Assembly (NCBI GenBank): GCA_011321895.1
Contig: DROK01000142.1
Span: 1-8,005 of the forward strand
DNA length: 8,005 bases
Origin: Thermodesulfatator atlanticus
GTDB lineage: Bacteria > Desulfobacterota > Thermodesulfobacteria > Thermodesulfobacteriales > Thermodesulfatatoraceae
Direction of reading: 5' to 3'
The notes under the pieces were generated by a model. That model was given only the letters and a program-made list of their open reading frames with translations. It did not search any database and was not told where the DNA came from. Shown piece by piece: positions 1 through 6,942 of this stretch. Position 1 is the first letter of the stretch. Every line of letters begins with the position of its first letter. The position numbers were made by a program, and so were the translations under genes.

Positions 1-735
1 CTTGGGAGGCAAGAAGGCCTTTAAGATCTCTTCCAGCACCCGGGGGTTCAGCCCTTTTTGAAGACCGATTACCCCTTCAATGATGAGACGGTAATTCAGC
101 TGTTCCTCCTGGGCCCTTAAGGCGAGCTTATTGGCAATGGGGATAAAGACGAGGTTGGCCATCACCGCTCCGTAAAGGGTGGTCAACAGGGCCACGGCCA
201 TGGAAGGACCGATGGATTTCGGATCATCCATGGTGGATAACATTTGGACCAGCCCGATCAGGGTCCCGATCATCCCGAAGGCCGGGGCCAGATCCGCCAT
301 GGTCTTAAACAGGTTCTGCCCCATCTCATGCCGTTCCGCGGTGAGAGCCACCTCCTTGGAAAGCACCTCTTCTATAAATTCGGCCTCGTGCCCATCCACG
401 CAGTACATGATGGCCTTCTTGAGAAAGGGATTTTTGACCGGTTGTTTTTCAAGCTTTAAGAGCCCTTCCCGGCGGGCGATATTGGCGAGGGTGGTGAGCT
501 CCTTGATGATCTCTTCCGGGGGTTCAAGCTTATTAAAAAAGGCCTTCATGGCGATCTTAAAAGACCCGATGACGTCCGGCAGAGAAAAGGAAATAAAGGA
601 CCCGGCGATGGTACCCCCTACCACGATCAAGATCGAAGGGATGTTGATAAAGATCCCCAGGCTCCCTCCCACCAGGATGGAGCCCAAAAGAAGGACAATA
701 CCCAGGACCAGACCGATGACGGTACCAAGATCCAT
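1..735 (-). CDS. motA: Flagellar motor stator protein MotA, 3' end cut by window edge
   Basis: MotA pairs with MotB to form the inner-membrane ion channel of the flagellar stator, which turns ion flow into torque on the rotor. The visible 245 residues are nearly the whole protein (PomA-type MotA is about 250 residues); the stop codon lies beyond base 1. Four hydrophobic segments are seen at about residues 5-27, 33-52, 148-170 and 178-200, with a charged cytoplasmic loop between the second and third. In that loop R88 and E96 keep the spacing of the torque-critical Arg90/Glu98 of E. coli MotA. P151 (APAFGMIGTLIGL) and P199 (VFIPIANKL) match the two conserved prolines of the channel region. The start is the ATG at 733-735, giving the typical MDLGTVIGL opening. 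It follows carB by 53 bases; motB would be expected just off the left edge. Sodium versus proton use cannot be told from this fragment. Confidence 0.94.
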   Translation of the reverse strand, partial: MDLGTVIGLVLGIVLLLGSILVGGSLGIFINIPSILIVVGGTIAGSFISFSLPDVIGSFKIAMKAFFNKLEPPEEIIKELTTLANIARREGLLKLEKQPVKNPFLKKAIMYCVDGHEAEFIEEVLSKEVALTAERHEMGQNLFKTMADLAPAFGMIGTLIGLVQMLSTMDDPKSIGPSMAVALLTTLYGAVMANLVFIPIANKLALRAQEEQLNYRLIIEGVIGLQKGLNPRVLEEILKAFLPPK

Positions 736-739
736 AACG

Positions 740-782
740 CCCCCGCTTTTAATCTCTTTGAAGTTATCGGCAAAAGCGGGGG
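740..782 (-). promoter_or_regulatory. Inverted repeat (hairpin) in the carB-motA gap, covering the motA ribosome binding site
   Basis: The arms at 740-750 and 772-782 are perfect 11-base reverse complements (CCCCCGCTTTT and AAAAGCGGGGG on the transcribed strand) around a 21-base loop. In the minus-strand transcript the second arm contains the G-run that is the only Shine-Dalgarno-like sequence before the motA ATG, ending 4 bases before it. There is no U-tract after the stem, so an intrinsic terminator is unlikely. A structure limiting motA translation, an RNA-processing or mRNA-stability element, or a protein-binding palindrome are all possible. The repeat itself is seen directly; the role is inference. 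Confidence 0.6.
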
Positions 783-788
783 ATGTAT

Positions 789-3700
789 TTAGGTGATCAG
801 ACCGCGGCGGACGTAATAGGAATCAGGCAGGTTGCGGTAATACTCTTGCAAAGGTCTTACCTGGAACCGGGCCTCTTTCAGACTCTTTATGGCCTGTACC
901 ATGGCCCGGGCGCAGGAGATGGTGGTGGCGTAGGGGACTTCGAGCTCCATGGCGTAACGGCGGATAAGGTAGGCGTCCTCCCGGCTCACTTTGCCCTGGG
1001 CCGTATTGATGACCAGGGAAAACTCCCCGTTTTTCAAGAGATCCACCGCGTTGGGACGGACCCTGTCCGATATTTTGGGGATGACCCTTACCCTGATGCC
1101 AGCCTGGCGCAAAACCTCGGCAGTCCCCTTGGTGGCCACGATCTCAAACCCCAACTGGTAAAGTTCCTTGGCGATCTCCACCACCAGGGGCTTGTCTGGA
1201 TCCTTTACGGAAATAAAGACCCGCCCTTTGGTGGGCAAGCGCATCCCGGCGGCCAGCTGGGCCTTGGCGTAAGCCAGCCCGAAATCAAGGTCAATACCCA
1301 TCACCTCGCCGGTGGATTTCATCTCAGGCCCAAGCAACACGTCCACCCCGGGGAAACGCCTGAAAGGAAAGACGGCCTCCTTGACCGAAATATGAGAGGG
1401 TTCGATCTCTCTGGTAAAGCCGATCTCTTTGAGGGTCTTGCCCATCATGACCCAGGTGGCCAAACGGGCCAGCGGCACCCCTATGGCCTTGGAAACGAAA
1501 GGAATGGTCCGGGAGGCCCGGGGGTTTACCTCAAGCACGAATAATTCTTCGTCTTTGATGGCGAACTGGATATTCATGAGCCCGATGACGTTCAGTTCCC
1601 TCGCCAGGGCCCGGGTGGCTTCCTTGATCTCGTCTATCATCTTGCGGGAGATCGAAATGGGAGGGATCACGCAGGCGGAATCCCCGGAATGGATCCCCGC
1701 CTCCTCGATGTGTTCCATGATACCGCCGATGACGGTAAGGGTCCCGTCTGAGATGGCGTCCACGTCTACCTCTACGGCCTGTTCCAGAAACTTATCGATG
1801 AGTACGGGGTGCTCCGGGTTCACCAGGGCGGCGGTGGCCATATAGCGTTTGAGGTTTTCTTCATCCCAGACGATCTGCATGGCCCGCCCCCCGAGTACGT
1901 AAGAAGGCCTGACCAGCACCGGGTAGCCTATGCGCCGGGCCACCTCCAGCGCCTCTTCGATGGTGTAGGCCGTACCCGCCGGAGGTTTTTTAAGCCCCAG
2001 CTTGTCCAGCAAGGCGGTAAACCGCTCCCGGTCTTCGGCGCGGTCAATACTGTCTGGCGAAGTGCCCAAGATCTTGACCCCGGCCTTGGCCAGCGGCACC
2101 GCCAGGTTAAGGGGGGTCTGCCCCCCGAATTGCACGATCACCCCTTCCGGCTCTTCCTGTTCGTAAATATGGAGCACGTCTTCAAAGGTGAGGGGCTCAA
2201 AATAGAGCCGGTCAGAAGTGTCATAGTCAGTGGAGACGGTTTCCGGGTTGGAGTTGACCATGATGGACTCGATCCCCAACTCCCGCAGCCCGAAGGAGGC
2301 GTGCACGCAACAATAGTCAAACTCGATGCCCTGCCCTATCCGGTTGGGACCGCCGCCGAGGATCATCACCTTGCGTTTTTTTGAGACCCGGGCCTCGTTT
2401 TCTACCTCGTAACTCGAATAGTAATAAGGGGTATAGGCCTCAAACTCCGCGGCACAGGTATCGACCAGTTTGTAGACCGGCCTGATCCCCAGGGCCTTCC
2501 TTTGGGCCGCGACCTCTTCCTCACTGCGCCCGCAAAGAAAGGCCAGCTGTTTGTCCGAGAAGCCGAAACGTTTTACTTCAAAGAGTTTTTCGGCGTCATT
2601 CAAGTACTCAGGGGTTATTTCCTCTTCTTTTGCGATTATCTGGCGGATCTGTTCCAAAAACCACGGGTCAATGTGGGTGAGTTCGTATATTTCGGCGGTG
2701 GAAAAGCCCGCTTTATACGCCTCCCGGATATAAAAGACCCGTTCGCTGTTCGGGACCCGCAGTTTTTCGATAATGACTTCCCGCGGGGGAAGATGGCCCT
2801 TATCCGAAGGTGATTTTCCGTCAGCCCCGAGACCAGCCCGGCCGATCTCAAGCCCCCTTAAGGCCTTCTGTAAAGCTTCCTTAAAGGTACGGCCGATGGC
2901 CATGGTCTCCCCCACCGAGCGCATAGAGGTGGTGAGCTCGTCTTTGGTTTCCGGAAACTTCTCAAAGGTGAAACGGGGGATCTTGACCACCACGTAGTCG
3001 ATGGTGGGTTCAAAGGAGGCCATGGTCTCCCGGGTGATATCGTTGGGGATTTCGTCAAGCGTATAGCCCACCGCCAGTTTGGCCGCGATCTTGGCGATGG
3101 GGAACCCCGTGGCCTTACTGGCCAGAGCCGAAGACCGGGACACCCGGGGGTTCATCTCTATGACCACCATCTCCCCGGTCTGCGGGTGGATGGCAAACTG
3201 GACGTTTGAGCCCCCGGTATCCACCCCGATCTCCCGCATAATGGCCAGCGCCGCGTCCCGCATACGCTGGTATTCGCGGTCGGTAAGGGTCTGGGCCGGG
3301 GCCACCGTGATCGAATCTCCGGTGTGGACCCCCATGGGATCAAAATTCTCGATGGGACAGATGATGACCACGTTGTCCTTTTTGTCCCGCATTACCTCAA
3401 GCTCAAACTCCTTCCAGCCCAGCACACTTTCTTCCAGCATGACCTGGTGGATGAGAGAGAGCTCAAGGCCCTGGGTGACGATTTCTTCAAGCTCCTCACG
3501 GTTATAGGCCACCCCGCCCCCGGTGCCCCCCAGGGTAAAACTTGGCCTTACGATGATGGGGTAGCCGATCTTTTCCGCCGCCTTAAGGGCCTCTTTGACG
3601 GTGGTGACTATCTCGCTTCTGGGCACCTTAAGGCCGATATTTTTCATGGCCTCCCGGAAGGCCTCCCGGTCCTCGGCCTTGCGGATCACTTCCGCGGAGG

Positions 3701-4052
3701 CGGCGATCATCTCCACCCCGTATTTTTCCAACACCCCCCGACGGGCCACCTCAAAGGCCACGTTGAGCCCGGTCTGCCCTCCAAGCGTGGGCAGCAAGGC
3801 GTCAGGACGTTCTTCCTTGATGATCTCCGCCACCACTTCCGGGGTAATGGGTTCCACGTAGGTACGGTCCGCCATTTCCGGATCCGTCATGATGGTGGCG
3901 GGGTTGGAATTTACCAGGACCACCTCAAACCCTTCTTCTTTAAGGGCTTTACAGGCCTGGGTGCCGGAGTAGTCAAACTCACAGGCCTGGCCGATAACAA
4001 TGGGCCCGGAACCGATGATGAGGATCTTTTTGAGGTCTTCTCTTTTAGGCAT
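789..4052 (-). CDS. carB: Carbamoyl-phosphate synthase (glutamine-hydrolysing), large subunit CarB
   Basis: With the small subunit CarA this cytoplasmic enzyme makes carbamoyl phosphate from bicarbonate, glutamine-derived ammonia and two ATP, feeding pyrimidine and arginine synthesis. The 1087 residues compare with 1073 in E. coli and look complete. The first synthetase half (about 1-400) opens with [15 protein letters not shown] and has an ATP-grasp domain with [15 protein letters not shown] (233-247) and [18 protein letters not shown] (299-316). An oligomerisation segment (about 405-555) follows. The second half (about 556-935) repeats the fold with [20 protein letters not shown] (561-580), [12 protein letters not shown] (714-725) and [16 protein letters not shown] (841-856). 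The C-terminal MGS-like allosteric domain (about 940-1087) includes [14 protein letters not shown] and VINTAQGK. The start at 4050-4052 gives the family-typical MPKREDLKK. No carA is in the window. The gene begins 8 bases after the PpiD-like gene stops, so the two are probably co-transcribed. Confidence 0.98.
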   Translation of the reverse strand: MPKREDLKKILIIGSGPIVIGQACEFDYSGTQACKALKEEGFEVVLVNSNPATIMTDPEMADRTYVEPITPEVVAEIIKEERPDALLPTLGGQTGLNVAFEVARRGVLEKYGVEMIAASAEVIRKAEDREAFREAMKNIGLKVPRSEIVTTVKEALKAAEKIGYPIIVRPSFTLGGTGGGVAYNREELEEIVTQGLELSLIHQVMLEESVLGWKEFELEVMRDKKDNVVIICPIENFDPMGVHTGDSITVAPAQTLTDREYQRMRDAALAIMREIGVDTGGSNVQFAIHPQTGEMVVIEMNPRVSRSSALASKATGFPIAKIAAKLAVGYTLDEIPNDITRETMASFEPTIDYVVVKIPRFTFEKFPETKDELTTSMRSVGETMAIGRTFKEALQKALRGLEIGRAGLGADGKSPSDKGHLPPREVIIEKLRVPNSERVFYIREAYKAGFSTAEIYELTHIDPWFLEQIRQIIAKEEEITPEYLNDAEKLFEVKRFGFSDKQLAFLCGRSEEEVAAQRKALGIRPVYKLVDTCAAEFEAYTPYYYSSYEVENEARVSKKRKVMILGGGPNRIGQGIEFDYCCVHASFGLRELGIESIMVNSNPETVSTDYDTSDRLYFEPLTFEDVLHIYEQEEPEGVIVQFGGQTPLNLAVPLAKAGVKILGTSPDSIDRAEDRERFTALLDKLGLKKPPAGTAYTIEEALEVARRIGYPVLVRPSYVLGGRAMQIVWDEENLKRYMATAALVNPEHPVLIDKFLEQAVEVDVDAISDGTLTVIGGIMEHIEEAGIHSGDSACVIPPISISRKMIDEIKEATRALARELNVIGLMNIQFAIKDEELFVLEVNPRASRTIPFVSKAIGVPLARLATWVMMGKTLKEIGFTREIEPSHISVKEAVFPFRRFPGVDVLLGPEMKSTGEVMGIDLDFGLAYAKAQLAAGMRLPTKGRVFISVKDPDKPLVVEIAKELYQLGFEIVATKGTAEVLRQAGIRVRVIPKISDRVRPNAVDLLKNGEFSLVINTAQGKVSREDAYLIRRYAMELEVPYATTISCARAMVQAIKSLKEARFQVRPLQEYYRNLPDSYYVRRGLIT

Positions 4053-4054
4053 GG

Positions 4055-4063
4055 CCTCCCCTA
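4055..4063 (-). promoter_or_regulatory. carB Shine-Dalgarno overlapping the ppiD stop codon
   Basis: The transcribed strand reads TAG GGGAGG CC ATG: the ppiD stop codon runs straight into the carB ribosome binding site. Pairing through GGAGG leaves only 2 bases before the ATG. The register AGGGG (with one G-U pair) leaves 5 bases and may be the working one. This arrangement suggests carB initiation is coupled to termination of the preceding gene; that is inference. Confidence 0.6.
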
Positions 4064-5944
4064 AAACTTTGGTAATTCCCGGTAAAGTTTGACCTCTGCG
4101 TTGGCGCGCAGGTGGCGGTACCAGGCCGAAAAGGCCTCCTGCCGCTTACGCGCCGTCAATTCCTCCTTAAGGGTCTCTTTCTGACGGACAAATTCCTCCT
4201 CTTTGGGCGGCTTAATCTCAAGCAGTTTAATGAGATAATAGGCCTCTCCGGCCAGAATGGGCTCTTCGTACCACTGACCTTGACGGGCAAACCCGCGCAC
4301 CACCCTTAAAACCTCAGGGGGCAACCCCGCGTTTTCCCCTTCAACCCGGGCAAAATAAGGGGTCTGAGCCAGGCTCAAACCCTCTTTTTGGAGTATTTTT
4401 TGGGGGTCTTTGCTGGTCGCAAGGGCCTTTAAAATCTTCTGCGCCCGCTGGCCACAAAGCTCAAGGGCCTTTGCGCGTGAAAGATCCTGCGCCACCTTTT
4501 CCTTCACCTTCTCAAAGGGCGGGATCTTGGGTTCTTCTCTGCGGGCCAGCTTAAAAATGATAAGTCCATCAGGGGTCTCTACGATAGGCCCAAGCTCACC
4601 TTCTTCCAGTTTTAAGGCGGCCTTGACCACTTCTGGAGGCAGGTCTGCTGGCGGGTGTTCCGGGTCAAAAAGGGGCGTGGTCTTTAAGGAAACGTGGTTC
4701 TTTTTGGCCCACTCCGTAAGCCCCCCTAACAGGATGATCTCGTCGTATATCTGGTTGGCCTTGTCCCAGGCGTAAGTTTTAAGCCTCTGTGCCACCAGTT
4801 TCTTGCGTATCTCTTCTTTTACTTCAGCCAGAGACTTGGTCCGGGCTGGTTTTATCTTCTCGACCAGGATGATGTGATAACCCAAAGGACTCCTCAAGGG
4901 CCCTATGATTTCTCCCTTTTTGGCGGAAAAGACCACCTCCCTTAAACTTTCAAAAAGTTCATTGGCCGTCACCCACCCCAGGTCTCCCCCCTCTTCCTTG
5001 CTGTGGGGGTCATCAGAATATTTCCTGGCTATTTCTGCGAAATTTTTGGCGTCTTTTATCTTTTGTCTTATTTCCTGGGCCCGTTTTAGTAATTCTTCTT
5101 CGCTTTCACCCTTCTTTTTAGCAATTAAAATGTGCCTTAACTTTCTCTTTTCTGGAACAGTAAATTCTTCTTTATGGGAAGTGTAATAATTCTTTATGTC
5201 TTCTTCTGAAATGTTTAGCTCTTTCTTGAGCTTATCAAAGCTTAGTAAATAATATGTAATGGCTATCTTTAAAGGGGTGCGATACTTTTCTTTGTTTTTT
5301 TCGTAATATTCCTTAAGCTCTTTTTCAGAAATTTTTACTTCTTTGAGGCAGGTATCTATGGGTATTTTTACGTAAGCCAATTTCAACTGCTCATGCTGGA
5401 AATTAAACCATTCTTTGACTTCGTTATCCGTGGCCAGGATGGGGGCGGTGAAAAGATGCCTCACTTTGGCCTCAAGGAGGTCGGTCCGTACCATTTCTTC
5501 GAAATCAGCGGGATTGAGGTGGAGGCTGCGCAGGACCAGCTGGTAACGCTGGGGATCGAAACGGCCGTTGGTTTGAAAAACCGGCATCTGGGCGATGGCC
5601 AACTGGATCTCTTTGGGGGCCACGGAAACTCCCATCTCTTTGGCCACCTGGGCGAGCAAACGTTTGCGGACCAGTTCCTCAAAGACCTGGGCCGGAAGCT
5701 GAAGCTGTTTCAGGAGTTCTTCGTTAAAATGGGGGCCCAGGAGGTTTTGGAGCTGCCGCAGCTTCTGGGCGTAAAGGGTCTGGTATTCGGTAAGGGTGAT
5801 GGGCTTGCCGTTTACTTCCGCCAGAAGGTTGGCCTGCCTGGTCCGAAAGGTACCCACCCCCCAGAAAATAAAAACGATTATGATGGCGGCCAAAAGGGCC
5901 TTGACCATCCAGGAACCCGCGCGCTGGCGCAAAAAATCAAGCAT
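4061..5944 (-). CDS. ppiD: PpiD/SurA-like membrane-anchored peptidyl-prolyl cis-trans isomerase (parvulin family)
   Basis: Likely an inner-membrane-anchored periplasmic foldase that helps secreted and outer-membrane proteins fold. The 627 residues have a short cytoplasmic N-terminus ([14 protein letters not shown]), one membrane segment at about 14-33 and a large periplasmic part, the PpiD plan (E. coli PpiD is 623 residues). A SurA-type N-terminal chaperone region spans about 35-190. Residues 204-275 hold two copies of an ISE-x-x-(L/I)-K-x-YY motif. The parvulin domain is at about 264-364, with RHILIAKK (270-277), [22 protein letters not shown] (317-324) and PLGYHII (353-359), so the two core histidines are kept. 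The rest (about 400-625) has two further parvulin-half-like segments and a charged helical tail. The start at 5942-5944 is backed by AAGGAG at 5951-5956, 6 bases upstream. DNA coding residues about 182-302 is unusually AT-rich. The parvulin/PpiD assignment is firm; whether it acts as an isomerase, a chaperone or both is not visible. Confidence 0.92.
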   Translation of the reverse strand: MLDFLRQRAGSWMVKALLAAIIIVFIFWGVGTFRTRQANLLAEVNGKPITLTEYQTLYAQKLRQLQNLLGPHFNEELLKQLQLPAQVFEELVRKRLLAQVAKEMGVSVAPKEIQLAIAQMPVFQTNGRFDPQRYQLVLRSLHLNPADFEEMVRTDLLEAKVRHLFTAPILATDNEVKEWFNFQHEQLKLAYVKIPIDTCLKEVKISEKELKEYYEKNKEKYRTPLKIAITYYLLSFDKLKKELNISEEDIKNYYTSHKEEFTVPEKRKLRHILIAKKKGESEEELLKRAQEIRQKIKDAKNFAEIARKYSDDPHSKEEGGDLGWVTANELFESLREVVFSAKKGEIIGPLRSPLGYHIILVEKIKPARTKSLAEVKEEIRKKLVAQRLKTYAWDKANQIYDEIILLGGLTEWAKKNHVSLKTTPLFDPEHPPADLPPEVVKAALKLEEGELGPIVETPDGLIIFKLARREEPKIPPFEKVKEKVAQDLSRAKALELCGQRAQKILKALATSKDPQKILQKEGLSLAQTPYFARVEGENAGLPPEVLRVVRGFARQGQWYEEPILAGEAYYLIKLLEIKPPKEEEFVRQKETLKEELTARKRQEAFSAWYRHLRANAEVKLYRELPKF

Positions 5945-5950
5945 ACCCCA

Positions 5951-5956
5951 CTCCTT
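5951..5956 (-). promoter_or_regulatory. Shine-Dalgarno of the PpiD-like gene
   Basis: AAGGAG on the transcribed strand, 6 bases before the ATG at 5942-5944. It is the clearest ribosome binding site in the window and fixes this start. The surrounding 50-base gap after the NagZ-like gene shows no hairpin terminator and no convincing -35/-10 pair, so read-through from upstream is likely. Confidence 0.8.
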
Positions 5957-5994
5957 CGGGCCAATTTAGCTCTCAAGCCTTTAACACTTTCGCC

Positions 5995-6942
5995 TTAAAG
6001 AGGCAATAGGCGAGAGGAAAGGCGGGCTAACATTTCCTCTCTGAGGGCCGGGGATTGCTGGACCTCCTCACAGAAGGCGGCCAAGGCTGCTAAAGACTTA
6101 GTGAAATCTCCGCAAAGGAGCATGAGGTCATGCCCTGCCAAAAAGGCCTTGAGTACCGCTTCCTCAAGGTCTATGCCAGCCAAGGCCCCGCCCATAAAGA
6201 GGTCATCGGTAAGGACCACGCCGCGAAAACCAAGCTCTTCCCTTAAAAAACGCAAAAACTTAGGGGAGTAGGTGACCGGGTCCGCCGAAAAAGAAGGCAC
6301 CAGGAGGTGGGTGGTCATCATGGCGGGAAGTCCGGCCATGACCGCCGCCTTAAAAGGGATCAGGTCCCTTTCGTCAAGGCGTTCTTTGACCGGGAGCCTC
6401 AGGTGGGGGTCGACCTCCACGCCACCCAGACCGGGAAAATGTTTGCCGCAACAATAAAGGCCAACCTGCTTAAAGGCCTTGAGATACGTCACCCCGAGTC
6501 TTGCGGTCAAAGAAGGGTCTTCGCCGAAGGTCCGTCCTCTTAAGAAAGGAGGGGCTCCCTCCCCTGCCAGATCCAGCACCGGGGCCAGGTTGAAATTAAG
6601 GCCCAGTTTTTTGAGGTTTCGGGCACACAAAAGGGCCGCCTCCCGCACCGCCTGCTCCGGTTCCTCTTCCCGGGCCAGGCTCAAGGGGGCCTTAAGGGCC
6701 GGGAAAAGGGGAGGGGTAATACGGGTGACCGGCCCCCCTTCCTGATCCACCGCCCAGAGGCCAGGGGGAGATAAGGCCTGCAATTCTTTTTTGAAATTTT
6801 CCCAGAAAGCCCGGTCGCTGAAGTGCTCTTTGAAAAAGATAAAATGCCTAAGGCCTAAACTTCGGATCTTGTCCTTTTCTTCCGGGGTAAGGGGCCTTCT
6901 GGGCGGGGCTATCATGAAAAAACGGGCGCATAGGTTAACCAT
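5995..6942 (-). CDS. nagZ: Glycoside hydrolase family 3 protein, NagZ-like beta-N-acetylglucosaminidase
   Basis: NagZ enzymes remove N-acetylglucosamine from anhydromuropeptides in the cytoplasm during peptidoglycan recycling. The 315 residues are the single-domain GH3 barrel length (E. coli NagZ is 341) with no signal peptide, fitting a cytoplasmic place. Motifs in order: AVDQEGGPVTRI (64-75, substrate-binding Asp66), NLAPVLDL (118-125), GRTFGEDP (136-143), GKHFPGLGGVEVDPHLRLP (166-184) and GVVLTDDLFMGGAL (241-254). D246, the first Asp after Thr in the last motif, is the expected nucleophile. D178 and H180 match the Asp-His acid/base dyad of the NagZ subgroup, though the usual DSH is DPH and the usual KHFPGHG is KHFPGLG. 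The start ATG at 6940-6942 overlaps the end of the kinase gene by 8 bases and has no clear Shine-Dalgarno. A second in-frame ATG at 6913-6915 would cut into the first beta strand, so I prefer the first. Broader GH3 beta-glucosidase activity is the main alternative. Confidence 0.88.
   Translation of the reverse strand: MVNLCARFFMIAPPRRPLTPEEKDKIRSLGLRHFIFFKEHFSDRAFWENFKKELQALSPPGLWAVDQEGGPVTRITPPLFPALKAPLSLAREEEPEQAVREAALLCARNLKKLGLNFNLAPVLDLAGEGAPPFLRGRTFGEDPSLTARLGVTYLKAFKQVGLYCCGKHFPGLGGVEVDPHLRLPVKERLDERDLIPFKAAVMAGLPAMMTTHLLVPSFSADPVTYSPKFLRFLREELGFRGVVLTDDLFMGGALAGIDLEEAVLKAFLAGHDLMLLCGDFTKSLAALAAFCEEVQQSPALREEMLARLSSRLLPL

Noticed and set aside
740..782. Reading the carB-motA inverted repeat as a rho-independent terminator
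   Set aside because: The stem is not followed by a T-run on either strand, and the motA start codon comes only 5 bases after the stem.
179..796. Open frame on the plus strand (205 codons) at the left edge
   Set aside because: It is antisense to motA, whose minus-strand translation has clear stator membrane segments and conserved residues; the plus-strand product is Ser/Arg/Pro-rich and unlike any family I recognise.
783..1544. Open frame on the plus strand (253 codons) opposite the 3' end of carB
   Set aside because: Shadow of carB codon bias with no recognisable motif or domain; the same applies to the open frames at 1809-2384 and 5393-5998.
3324..4064. Long open frame on the plus strand (246 codons) antisense to the start of carB
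   Set aside because: It lies wholly opposite an unmistakable carB and has no recognisable domain; its translation is rich in G/H/D/L as expected from the complement of GC-biased codons.
5294..5301. A-AAA-AAC slippery heptamer in the ppiD frame (minus strand), a possible -1 frameshift site
   Set aside because: The -1 frame ends after about 19 codons, I see no clear stimulatory structure or upstream Shine-Dalgarno, and the run is explained by the Lys/Asn-rich AT-rich stretch; no sign of a programmed product.
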